From Lojkania enalia (taxonomy: Eukaryota > Ascomycota > Dothideomycetes > Pleosporales): 64,000 bases of DNA. Positions 10,523-21,040 of the stretch are shown here, in pieces. The notes under the pieces were generated by a model that searched no databases, was not told the DNA's origin, and saw only the letters and a list, made by a program, of their open reading frames with translations. Within the stretch, counting starts at the first letter, position 1; every line of letters begins with the position of its first letter. The stretch lies in contig ML986752.1 of assembly GCA_010094045.1 (NCBI GenBank), positions 5,373 through 69,372 of the forward strand, given 5' to 3'. The position numbers and the translations under genes are program-made.

Positions 10523-13500
10523 ATAATAGAATTAGACCTGCTTATTACTAAGGCTACAGTTATTCTCGATAAACTAGAGTACTAGATATAGTAGCTATTT
10601 CTACAGAAGGATAGCGCGGACTAGAACTAGCTCTAGAAATATATAGACCTAGACCTTAATAAGAAGCTAGTCCTTCGACTAGACGCTAAGAAGCTGATTA
10701 AGAAGTAGTTCGGAGATTTCTACAGGATAGATAGTAATGCTAAGGTAGTAGATATTAAAGTAGATATTATAAATCTAACTAATTAAGAATTAGTAAGATA
10801 TGAAGCCTAGTATAGAATATACAGCTATAGTAAGGCGTAGTAGCTGTAGAAAGAGAAAACTTTTAGGGAATTTACGTAGGAGATATCGAGGATAATAGTA
10901 GCTTAATATATCTATATAATTGTAGACTGTAAGACCATATATAATCGACTATAGATTCTTAAGAAGTATCTCTACCTAAGTAAAGTTAAGTATAGTATAC
11001 AGCTGTAGGCTTAATACTAGACGCTTAAAATACGGCTAAGAAAGAGGAACCTAGATATCTAGTTTAAGGATTAGCTTAAAACAACGCGCGTTATAAGCCT
11101 AGTAAGTATATTAGAAGTATAGGGGAATCGAGCTTAGTAGAACTTTATTCTCGTAATTAAGAGCTTAGACGACAGCTAGGTAGTAAATAAGCTATTACTA
11201 CTTATTAAGTCTAAAGTAGACGATAAGCTATATACGAGTATTTTAGACCTAGTAGTCTAGTATACGTTATACTATCGTCGTACTAGACTAGTTATATTAG
11301 AGCTAGAGATATTCGCGATACTTAGTATTATACTATAATAACTATAGTAGTTGTAGTAGACTAATAGTAGCTAGAAACCTTAGTAATTAAGATAGATAGT
11401 CTACCTCTATAGAGATAGTTATAAATTTGAGTAGTATTTATATATTAACTTAGTACTACGCCTATTAGGCTAGTAGCTGGATTAAGATATTAAGTAGAGA
11501 TTCTAGGAGCTTAGGATATTAAAGTCTTCTAGATTAAAGGTACTCTATAATATTAAGAAGCGACTAATAGTAGTAGTAGAATTAGTAGAGTTAGTAGGCT
11601 TTATAGGCTCTATAATAGTTTCAGCGCTAGTATTAAGTATAATAAAAAGATAGGATAAAGGGCGTTAACTATTAGAACTAGTAGTAATAGTAGCTCTAAA
11701 CTTAAGTTGATTAGTAAAATCTATAGTAGCTTCAGCTCTATAGCTTAGAGCTGTATAAGCTAAGTAGTATTAGTATTAGCTATTACTACTTAATAGATAG
11801 ATTATAGACCCTAGCTTAAATATATATATTGCTAACAGCAAGTCTTATAGCTAGAGAATAATATAGTAGCCTAGACCAGACGACTATATATATATAGGGG
11901 GACAGCTGCTGCTAATTTAAAAATAGAGAGAAGTTTAGCTATAAGTATAGACGCCTACTAGAATTAAGACTATCCTACTCTTATATATAGTATATATCCT
12001 AAAGATGTTTATAAGTATAGTTAGTCTCTTATACTATAGTATAATAGGGATCTATTTTAATTTAGGACGAGACTATCTATATTAGATAGATCTATCGAAT
12101 ATTATATACTATCTCAGGCGTACGTTTAGGCATTATCTAATAGATATAGAGGATAGTATACAACTATCTCTATTAGTATATATAGTATAGTATAGACTAA
12201 GGCCTTTCTATACAGCTCGCAAGTAGCTAGAACTTACACCTATATAAGCTTATAGGGTATTCAGCTATATTAGCTAGAAGATAGTCGCTTATCTACCTAC
12301 TTATATTAACGGGTTTAAGTTAATTAAGTAGTAGTAGAGAAATTAAGCTCTAAAGTAGATAGAATATACTATCTATATCTAGTCTAAGCTCTATAAAATA
12401 GTAAGTAGAAGAGCTTTTTAAGAACCAGCCTAGAGACTATTCGAGAAACTAGGAATAGATCTAGTCTAGATATATAATCGGTTAGAACGCTACTATAATA
12501 GAGACCTCTAGATATTCTATATAGTCTACTAGTATAGTAGGTAGTATAAAGCCTAATACCTACTAAATAAGAATATAATAATACTATAATATATAGTATA
12601 GAGATTGCTAGTTAAACTTAAAGCTCAGTTTAACGCGTAGATTAAAGCTGTTAAGCTTAATAGTAAACGCGGATATTCTAAGATATTTAACATCTTTAAG
12701 AACCTAGGAATCTTAGTAGAACTACGAGTAGAGTATACTAAGGAGTAGAATAGTCTAATAGAGAGAGTAGGGTAGTTACTAGTTATATAGAAAAGAGCTA
12801 TAAGGATAGACGCAGGGCTACTAATAGAGGTATTAAACGAGTACCTACTCTTAATAGTCTATCTCCTTAATCGCACGCCGACCGAAGCTCTAGACTAGTA
12901 TACTCTATATAAGATAGTACGCGGAACTAGACTATTAGTAGCTTATCTTAGTATATTAGAAGCTAAAATATATATCCTGAATTATTACCTATATTAGAAA
13001 GAAAAGCTATAATCTTACGCGTTAATTAGACGCCTTATAAGATATAACTCTATAAATATCTATCGTATCTAGATACTAGAGCTAGATAGAGTTATTAGGA
13101 CTAGAGATATTATCCTACTACCTACAGAATTATATAAAGATCTTATCTTTCTAGATAAGTAGACGCTGCGTCTAGCAGCTGCAGTACTTAATATTAAGGA
13201 GAGCTATAAGCTGAATAATATAGAGCTTAAACAGCTACTAGATTAATTAACCCCTTAAACACGTAAGAAGACGCTAGATAATAAGCTTAAGTAGTAGATT
13301 AAGAAGTAGTTTAAGTAGGAGTTAGGTTAGTAATAATTAAGTAAGCTAGCTAGAGTAGAGTATCTAGTAGTTAGTAGTATTATAATACTAGAAGATACCC
13401 TAGAACCGTGTAGTTAAGACAATTACAACGAGAATCTAGAGGTAATAACTAGCTTTTCTAAGGGCTGGTATTAGATTAAGCTAGAAGTAGAAGCTCTAGA

Positions 13501-14320
13501 CTAATAATTAAATAATGTAAATAGACGCGATAAAATTAATAGTTAGTTTAATACTAGAAATATTATAAAGACTAAAACTTATAGAATACCCTATATATAT
13601 TATATAGCGTTTATAGAAGTATTATAGTAGAAGATAAGTAGTAATATACTAGCTAATTAGCCTAGGATTAGTCTATATAAAGATTAGCTACTACCTCTAC
13701 TAAAGTAATAGAAGTAACTTAAGAGGCATCTATTTAGAATCGAATTTAAGAAAGTAGTAGTAGTAGAGCTTTAGAGCTATTGCAGCAAGGGTTGTCTAGT
13801 TTATATAATAGAGACTAGAGCTAGTATATAGCTAGAGATTAAGCTTCTACTACTAATATAGGTATTTGCATATAAATTCGATGAGGATAGATATCTATAT
13901 AAGTTTAAAGTTAGGCTAGTTGTTAGAGAAAATCTATAGTAGGACTGGGGAGATATATATACAGCTACTCTAGTAGTACGAGTATTCTAATTCTTAGTTA
14001 CTCTAGTAGCAGCTTTTAGACTACGCGTCTATTAATATAATATTACCAACGCTTTCTTAAATATACTACTAGATAGACTAATATATATCTATACGCTAGA
14101 AGGATTTATATAAAAGCTAGGTAAGCTGCTAGAGATAAGAAAAGCTCTCTATAACCTAAGAGATACTCCTCTACTCTAGTATAAGTACCTTAAGAGCTCG
14201 CTACTTAAGCTAGAACTATAGCCGATCTAGGAGGTCCTATATCTATTTAGAAGTAAGAGCCTAATAGTATTCTTCTACGTTAATAATATAGTTGTTCCAG
14301 TCTACCTAGACTATCTTACT
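10523..14320 (+). pseudogene. Copia-A1 gag, protease, integrase and RT (N-terminal part)
   Basis: Collinear with 16029-19825 of Copia-B but much more mutated. It starts at ATA (original ATG) a few bases after the Copia-D1 insertion. Gag comes first, then the protease motif ProGlySer near 11810, integrase about 12250-12930, the integrase-RT linker, and RT up to the YVDD region (read as YVNN near 14275-14290). The short Gln run in the integrase is only three codons here. The frame stops at the TTACT target of Copia-A2 and resumes at 24962. Confidence 0.85.
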
Positions 14321-14445
14321 TGTTACGGCTAAGCTATTCACAGTTAGCCCCTTAGCAGGTCTAAGGATATATATGTAGCATGTCTCGCATTTCTAGTTAA
14401 TAGACGTAGTTTTCCAATCCTTATTAGAGCTAGCTAGCTCTGACA
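14321..14445 (+). repeat. Copia-A2 5' LTR
   Basis: The LTR is 125 bp, TGTTACGGCTAAGC to CTCTGACA. The TG start is unmutated. It is followed by the half-tRNA primer site GTTATAAGCCCGG at 14446-14458. Confidence 0.93.
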
Positions 14446-14648
14446 GTTATAAGCCCGGAAGCCCTTTAACTACTACTACGTTCCATACAGATAGATTAGA
14501 GCTGATTAATATAGGCTTAGTTAATTATATCTCGTTTATTAAGACCTCAGTCACCTCAACATTACTAGGCTAGCTAGGAAGCTAGAGAGCTTAGAACTAG
14601 TTATAGTAGAGACCTTAACAGATTAACGCGATATAGTATATTAAAAAG

Positions 14649-15699
14649 ATGACAGAATCAGACCTGCTTATTACTAAGGCCACGGTTATTCTCGATAAGC
14701 TAGAGTACTAGACGTAGTAGCTGTTTCTGCGGAAGGATAGCGCGGACTAAAACTAGCTCTGGAAATACGTGGACCCAGACCTTAGTGAGGAGCTAGTCCT
14801 TCGACTAGACGCTGAGAAGCCGATTGAGAAACAGTTCGGAGATTTCTATAGGACAGACAGCAATGCTGAGGCAGTAGATGCTGAAGTAGATATCATGGAT
14901 CTAACTGATCAAGAATTGGCAAGATATAAAGCCTAGTATAGGACGTACAGCCGCAGCGAGGCGCGGTAGCTGTAGAAAGAGAAGGCTCTCAGGGAATTCA
15001 CGCAGGAGATATCGAGGACGATAGCAGCTCGATACATCTATCTAATTGTAGACTGTAAGACTGCGTATAATCGACTGCAGACCCTTAAGAAGTATCTCTA
15101 CCTAAGTAAAGCTAAGCGTAGTATGTAGCTGCAGGCTTGATACTAGACGCTTAAGATACGACTAAGAAAGGGGAACCTAGATACCTGGTTTAAGGATTAG
15201 CTTGAAACGACGCGCGTTATAAGCCTAGTAAGTATACTAGAAGTACAGGGGAATCGAGCTTAGTAGGACTTTATTCTCGCAGTTAAGAGCTTAGACGATA
15301 GCTGGGCAGTAAATAAGCTATCGCTACTTATCAAGTCTAAAGTAGACGATAAGCTATATATAAGCATCTCAGACCTGGTAGCCTAGTATGCGTTATACTA
15401 TCGTCGCACCAGACCGGTTGTGTTAGAGCTAGAGATATTTACGACGCTTAGTATCGTACTATAGCAACTACAGTAGTTATACCAGATTAAAAGCAGCCAG
15501 AAACCTCAGCAATTAAGATAGATAGTCTGCTTCTGTAGAGATAGTTATAAATTCGAGTAGTATCTATATATTAACTCAGCGCTGTGCCTATTAGACTAGT
15601 AGTTAGATTAAGATATTAAGCAGAGATTCTAGGAGCTTAGGATATTAAGATCTTCTAGGTTAAAGGTGCTCTATAATACTAAGAAGTAACTAGTAGTAT
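14649..15699 (+). pseudogene. Copia-A2 gag
   Basis: Gag starts at a preserved ATG with MTESDLLI at its N-terminus and runs about 350 codons to the Copia-B insertion. The sequence is helical and charged as expected for a capsid precursor. A knuckle segment lies near 15525-15560 (CFCRDSYKFEQ: the knuckle His is Tyr here, and the following Cys is also Tyr). Several TAG/TAA codons replace Gln. It continues at 21041 after Copia-B. The insertion duplicated AGTAT (15695-15699 and 21036-21040). Confidence 0.85.
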
Positions 15700-15825
15700 T
15701 GTTACGGCTAAGCTATTTATAGTTAGCCCCTTGGCAGGTCCAGGAATATATATGTAGCATATCTCGCATTTCTAGTTAATAGACGCAGTTTTTCCAATCC
15801 TTATTAGAGCCAGCCAGCTCTAACA
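15700..15825 (+). repeat. Copia-B 5' LTR
   Basis: The LTR is 126 bp, TGTTACGGCTAAGC to AGCTCTAACA, with intact TG and CA ends. At this size it is one of the shorter LTRs for the group. It contains an ATATATATG segment that could act as TATA element. Confidence 0.95.
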
Positions 15826-15838
15826 GTTATAAGCCCGG
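15826..15838 (+). other. Copia-B primer-binding site, half-tRNA iMet type
   Basis: GTTATAAGCCCGG directly abuts the LTR. It is complementary to the initiator tRNA-Met anticodon arm except for one A that would be G before RIP. It is retained even in this least mutated copy. Confidence 0.7.
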
Positions 15839-16028
15839 AAGCCCTTTAACTACTGCTGCGTTCCACACAGACAGATTAGAGCTGATTAATATAGGCTTAG
15901 TCAATTATATCTCGTTTATCAAAACCTCAGTCACCTCGACGTCGCTAGACTAGCTAGGAAGCTAGAGAGCTTAGAACTAGTCGTAGCAGAGACCTTAACA
16001 GATCAACGCGATATAGTATATCAAAAAG

Positions 16029-19000
16029 ATAATAGAATCAGACCTGCTCATTACCAAGGCCACGGTTATTCTCGACAAGCTAGAGCACTAGACGTAGTAG
16101 CTGTTTCTGCGGAAGGACAGCACGGACCAGAATAAGCTCTGGAAATACGTGGACCCAGACCTCAGTAAGAAGCTAGTCCTTTAACTAGACGCTAAGAAGC
16201 CGATTGAGAAGCAGTTCGGAGATTTCCACAGGACAGACAGTAATGCTGAGGCAGCAGATGCTGAAGTGGATATCATGGATCTGACTGATCAAGAATTGGC
16301 AAGATATAAAGCCTGGTATAGGACGTACAGCCGCAACGAGGCGCGGTAGCTGCAGAAAGAGAAGGCTCTCAGGGAATTCACGCAGGAGATATCGAGGACG
16401 ATAGCAGCTTAATACATCTATCTAATTGCAGACTGTAAGACTGCGTACAATCAACTGCAGACCCTTAAAAAGCATCTCTACCCGAGTAAAGCTGAGCGCA
16501 GTATACAGCTGCAGGCTCGATACCAGACGCTCAAGATACGACCAAGAAAGGGGAACCTGGATACCTGGTTTAAGGATTGGCTTGAAACGACGCGCGTTAT
16601 GAGCCTAGCGAGTATACTAGAAGTATAGGGGAATCGAGCTCAGTAGGACTTTATTCTCGCAGTTAAGAGCTTGGACGATAGCTAGGTAGCAAATAAGCTA
16701 TCGCTGCTTATTAAGTCTGAAGTAGACGATAAGCCATATACGAGCATCTTAGACCTGGTGGCCCAGTATGCGTTATACTATCGTCGCACTAGACCGGTTA
16801 TATTAGGGCTAGGGACGTTCGCGACGCTCAGTATCGTACTATAGCAACTACAGCAGTCGCACCAGACTAAAAGCAGCCAGAAACCTCAGCAATTAAGACA
16901 AATAGTCTGCCTCTGCGGAGATAGTCACAAATTCGAGTAGTATCTATATGTCAACTCAGCGCTGCGCCTATCAGGCTGGCAGCCGGATTAAGATATTGAG
17001 CAGAAATTCTAGGAGCTCAGGACATCAAGATCTTCTAGGTCAAAGGTGCTCTATAATACCGAGAAGTAACTAATAGTATCGGCAGACTCTACAGGCTCTG
17101 CGACAGTTTTAGCACCAGTACTAAGTATAATAAAAAGATGGGACAACGGGCGTCAACTATTAGGACCAGCTGCGACGGTAGCTCTGAACCTAAATCGATC
17201 TGTAAGATCTATAGCAGCTTCAGCTCTACAGCTTAGAGCTGTGCAGGCTAAGCAGCATCAGCATTAGCTATCGCTGCTTAATAGATAGATCATAGACCCT
17301 GGCTCAAATACCCATGTTGCTAACAGCAAGTCTTATAGCTGGAGAACGATATAGCAGCCTGGACCAGACGACTACGTGTATGCAGAGGGACAGCTGCTGC
17401 TAATTTAAGAATGGGGAGAAGTCCAGCTGCAGGTACAGACGCCTGCTAGAATTGAGACTATCCTGCTCTTGTACGTGGCATATATCCCAGAGATGTTTAC
17501 GAGTATAGTTAGTCTCTCATGCTGCAGTATAGTAGGGATCCATTTTAACTCAGGACGAGACTATCTATATTAGATAGATCCGTCGAATATTATATACCAT
17601 CTCAGGCGCACGTCTAGGCATTAGCTAATAGATGCAGAGGACAGCATACGACCATTTCTGTCGGTATATACGGCGTAGTATAGACTGAGGCCTTCTTACG
17701 CAGCTCGCAAGCAGCTAGAACTCACACCCGTGCAAGCTCATAGGGTATTCGGCCATACTAGCCAGAAGGCAGTCGCTCATCTACCTGCTCATGTTGACGG
17801 GCTTAAGTTAATTGAGCAGCAGCAGGGGGTGCAGCAGCAGCAGTAGCAGAGAAATCAAGCTCCAAAGTAGACAGAATGCGCCGTCTACATCCAGTCTAAG
17901 CTCTATAAGATAGTGAGCAGGAGAGCTCCTTAGGAACCAGCCCAGGGACCATTCGAGAGACTAGGGATAGATCTAGTCTAGATACGCGATCGGTCAGAGC
18001 GCTGCTACAATAGAGACCTCTGGATGTTCTATGTAGTCTGCCAGTATAGCAAGTGGCACGAGGCCTGCTGCCTGCCGAACAAGAATGCGATAACGCTATA
18101 ACGTACAGCGCAGAGATTGCTAGTTAAGCTTAAAGCTCAGTTCAACGCGCAGGTTAAAGCCGTTAAGCTTAACAGCGAGCGCGGATATTCTGAGATGCTT
18201 AATATCTTTAAGGACCTAGGAATCTCAGTAGAACCATGAGCAGAGTACACTGAGGAGCAGAATGGTCTGATAGAGAGAGTAGGGCAGTCGCTAGTCGTAC
18301 GGGGAAGAGCTATAAGGATAGACGCAGGGCTACCAATGGAGGTATCAAACGAGTGCCTGCTCTCAGCAGTCTATCTCCTCAATCGCACGCCGACCGAAGC
18401 TCTGGACTAGTATACCCCGTACGAGGTAGTACGCGGAACTAGACCGTCAGTGGCTTATCTTAGCGTGCTAGAAGCTAAGGCATATATCTTGAATTATCAC
18501 CTACACTAGAGAGAGAAGCTACAATCTTGCGCGCTGATCGGACGCCTCGTAGGATATAACTCTACAAATATCTATCGTATCTAGATGCCAGAGCTAGACA
18601 GAGTCATCAGGACTAGAGATATTATCCTGCTACCTGCAGAATCGCATGAAGATCTTATCTTTCCGGATAAGCAGACGCTGCGTCTGGCAGCCGCAGTGCT
18701 TAACATTAAGGAGAGCCGTGAGCTGAATGATATAGAGCTTGAACAGATGCTAGATCAATCAACAGCTCAATCGCGCAAGGAGACGCTAGACGACAAGCTC
18801 GAGCAGCAGCTTGAGCAGGAGCTAGGTCAGCAACAATCGAGCAAGCCGGCCAGAGCAGAGCATCTAGCAGTCAGCGGCATTATAATACTAGAAGACACCC
18901 TAGAACCGCGCAGTCAAGACGATCGCGACGAGCATCTAGAGGTGATGACTAGCCTCCCCAAGGGCTGGCATCAGATTGAGCCAGAAGTAGAGGCTCTAGA

Positions 19001-20907
19001 CCGACGATCAAATAATGCGAACAGACGCGATGAAATCAGCAGTTAGCTTAATACTAGAAATATCACGGAGACTAGAACTCGCAGAACACCCCGCATATAC
19101 TATACAGCGTTCATAGAAGCGTTACAGCAGAAGACGAGCAGCAATATACTAGCTGATCAGCCCAGGATCAGTCTATATAAAGATTAGCTACCACCTCTAC
19201 CAAAGCGATGGAAGAAGCTTAAGAGGCATCCATTTAGAATCGAATTTAAGAAAGCAGCAGTAGCAGAGCTTCAGAGCTGCCGCAGCAAGGGCTGTCTAGT
19301 TTATACGACAGAGACTAGAGCCAGTGTACAGCCAGAGATCGAGCTTCTACCGTTGATGTGGGTATTTGCATACAAATTCGATGAGGATGAATATCTATAT
19401 AAGTTCAAAGCTAGGCTAGTTGTTAGAGGAGACCTGCAGCAAGACTGGGGAGATATATATACAGCTACTCTAGCAGTATAAGTATTCCGATTCCTAGTCG
19501 CTTTAGCAGCAGCTTTTGGACTACGCGCCTATTAATACGATATCACCAACGCTTTCTTAAATATACCGCTAGACAGACTAATATACGCCTATACGCCAGA
19601 AGGATTCACGTAGGAGCTAGGTGAGCTGGTAGAGATGAAGAAAGCTCTCTATGGCCTGAGAGATGCTCCTCTACTCTGGTATAAGCACCTTAAGAGCTCG
19701 CTGCTTAAGCTAGGACTACAGCTGATCTAGGAGGTCCCATGTCTATTCAGAAGCAAGAGCCTGATAGTATTCTTCTACGTTAACGATATAGTCGTCCTAG
19801 TCTACCTAGACCACCTTACTACATATCAGCAATTCGAAGCAGGCTTGAAATCGCAGTACAAGCTACGCTCACTTAGATAGCTTAGATGGTTCCTAGGAAT
19901 CAGAATAGTCCGAGACTGGGATGCAGGCAGAATCTGGCTTAGTCAAGACTCGTTTATTAATAAGGTCGCAGCTAAGTATAGACTGCAGAAGTAGGGGTAG
20001 AGAAGCTATCCTGCGGTGCCTCTAGTCGATAACCACCTAGCATCAAGTATAGAGGAGCCAAACTATCAGAGAACTAGATATTATCAGTAGCTAGTCGGAT
20101 CCCTAGGATATCTAGCAGTCTACACGCGCCCAGACATCTTAAGAGCTTACTTAGCTCTAGTAACCTATCTTAAGAATCCAGAACAGAGTTATATTTAAGT
20201 AGCAGAGCACGTCTGGAGATATATAATTAGTACAAGAGGGCTAGGCTTGTAAGCATCTAGACTAGATTAAGAAAATATAACCTACCTCAGCGACGAGCGC
20301 GAGCCACTATTCTATAGAGTATTAGACGCAGCGTTCGCGGACAATTAGGAGACGCGTCGCAGCTCGCAGGGCTACCTATTTAAGCTCTATAGCCTGCCTA
20401 TCGACTGAAAAGCGATAATACAGTACTTAGTTACCAAGTTGACGACTGAGGCTGAGCTGCTAGCTCTATCCGTAGCAGGCAGCGAGCTGTAATGGTGGAC
20501 TAGGGTCTTTAATCATATAGGGTTCAGTATAGAGATAGTTCCTACGCTATTTTATGACAATCAGCAGACAGTAGGTATTGCTACTAAAGTAGTAGATAGA
20601 CTACAGACTAGGTTACGTTATATAGATACTCATCAGATGTGGATTCGATAAGAAGTTAAAGCAGGAAGGTTACAGGTTAGCTGGAAGCCGACGAACCAGA
20701 TGCTAGTAGACGGTCTTACAAAGGCTCTGCCTAAGCAGAAGTATCTTACCTTTTTAAAGCAGCTCGGTCTTATAGAGGTACCTAGACCAGTTAACTAGAA
20801 GGCAGCTTTGCTATTCACTGCAGCTGGGGGGGTGTATTACAACTATATAAAGGTACCTAGACCAGTTGACTAGAAGGCAGCTTTGCTATTTACTACAGCT
20901 GGGGGGG
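16029..20907 (+). pseudogene. Copia-B gag-pol polyprotein
   Basis: One frame of about 1600 codons carries all Copia domains. Gag starts at an ATA (family ATG), and its knuckle C-x-C-x3-H near 16908-16930 reads CLCGDSHKF. Protease follows near 17290-17325 (DPGSNTHVAN). Integrase spans about 17700-18350, with HRVFGH at its zinc arm, GIDLV for the first Asp and NGLIERVGQ for the final Glu. The linker is 18560-19050. RT is 19370-19800 with DITNAFLN, and FFYVND at 19771-19788, where YVDD has lost one Asp. RNase H is about 20330-20740 with DAAFADN and FYDNQQ. The C-terminus runs through the polypurine tract up to the LTR. Stops are TAG/TAA at Gln/Trp sites. It was responsible for the element's own copying and is now inactive. 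Confidence 0.93.
18585..19046 (+). CDS. Surviving open stretch of Copia-B pol (integrase-RT linker)
   Basis: These 153 codons without a stop are the only long open stretch in the window besides the minisatellite. They are part of Copia-B pol and not an independent gene. The upstream frame (GYNSTNIYRI) and downstream RT are in the same frame, and the first Met is the pol-internal MPELDRVIRTRD motif that ends the integrase C-terminal domain. The rest is a Gln/Glu-rich, coiled-coil-like linker (LEQQLEQELGQQQ) of the type found between integrase and RT in Copia. It stays open because this copy received little RIP. Confidence 0.85.
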   Translation: MPELDRVIRTRDIILLPAESHEDLIFPDKQTLRLAAAVLNIKESRELNDIELEQMLDQSTAQSRKETLDDKLEQQLEQELGQQQSSKPARAEHLAVSGIIILEDTLEPRSQDDRDEHLEVMTSLPKGWHQIEPEVEALDRRSNNANRRDEISS

Positions 20908-20909
20908 TA
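20778..20909 (+). repeat. 75-bp in-frame tandem repeat at the 3' end of Copia-B, two copies
   Basis: Two copies of a unit begin with GTACCTAGACCAGTT, offset by exactly 75 bp (20778 and 20853). Each contains a G7 polypurine tract and the first 7-11 bases of the LTR. Because 75 is divisible by three, the pol frame continues through both copies (VPRPV, then KAALLF, then AAGGVYY). A2 has one copy and A1 has three. Confidence 0.93.
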
Positions 20910-21035
20910 TATTACGGCTAAGCTATTTATAGTTAGCCCCTTAGCAGGTCCAGGGATATATATGTAGTATGTCTCGCATTTCTAGTTAATAGACGCAGTT
21001 TTTCCAATCCTTATTAGAGCTAGCCAGTTCTAACA
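20910..21035 (+). repeat. Copia-B 3' LTR
   Basis: The LTR is 126 bp, starts TATTACGGCTAAGC (TG changed to TA) after GGGGGGGTA and ends GTTCTAACA. The target duplication AGTAT follows at once. Confidence 0.94.
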
Positions 21036-21040
21036 AGTAT

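Larger units (their letters stand above)
15700..21035 (+). mobile_element. Copia-B: youngest A-family Copia element in the nest
   Basis: A complete 5336-bp element with 126-bp LTRs, half-tRNA primer site, one gag-pol frame and a G7 polypurine tract. The TSD AGTAT flanks it at 15695-15699 and 21036-21040. It sits three levels deep (Copia-C, A1, A2, B) and is the least RIP-damaged copy: CpA and TpG are still fairly common and one 153-codon stretch is free of stops. It is still not functional, because the start codon is ATA and the RT active site is YVND. Confidence 0.96.

Noticed and set aside
18585..19046. Independent host gene at the longest open frame
   Set aside because: It is in frame with integrase upstream and RT downstream of Copia-B. 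The same segment occurs in A1, A2 and A3 with stops, so it is part of pol.
20821..20909. Solo LTR or extra LTR upstream of the Copia-B 3' LTR
   Set aside because: Only about the first ten LTR bases are present at the internal junction. The unit is a 75-bp duplication of the pol end and polypurine tract.
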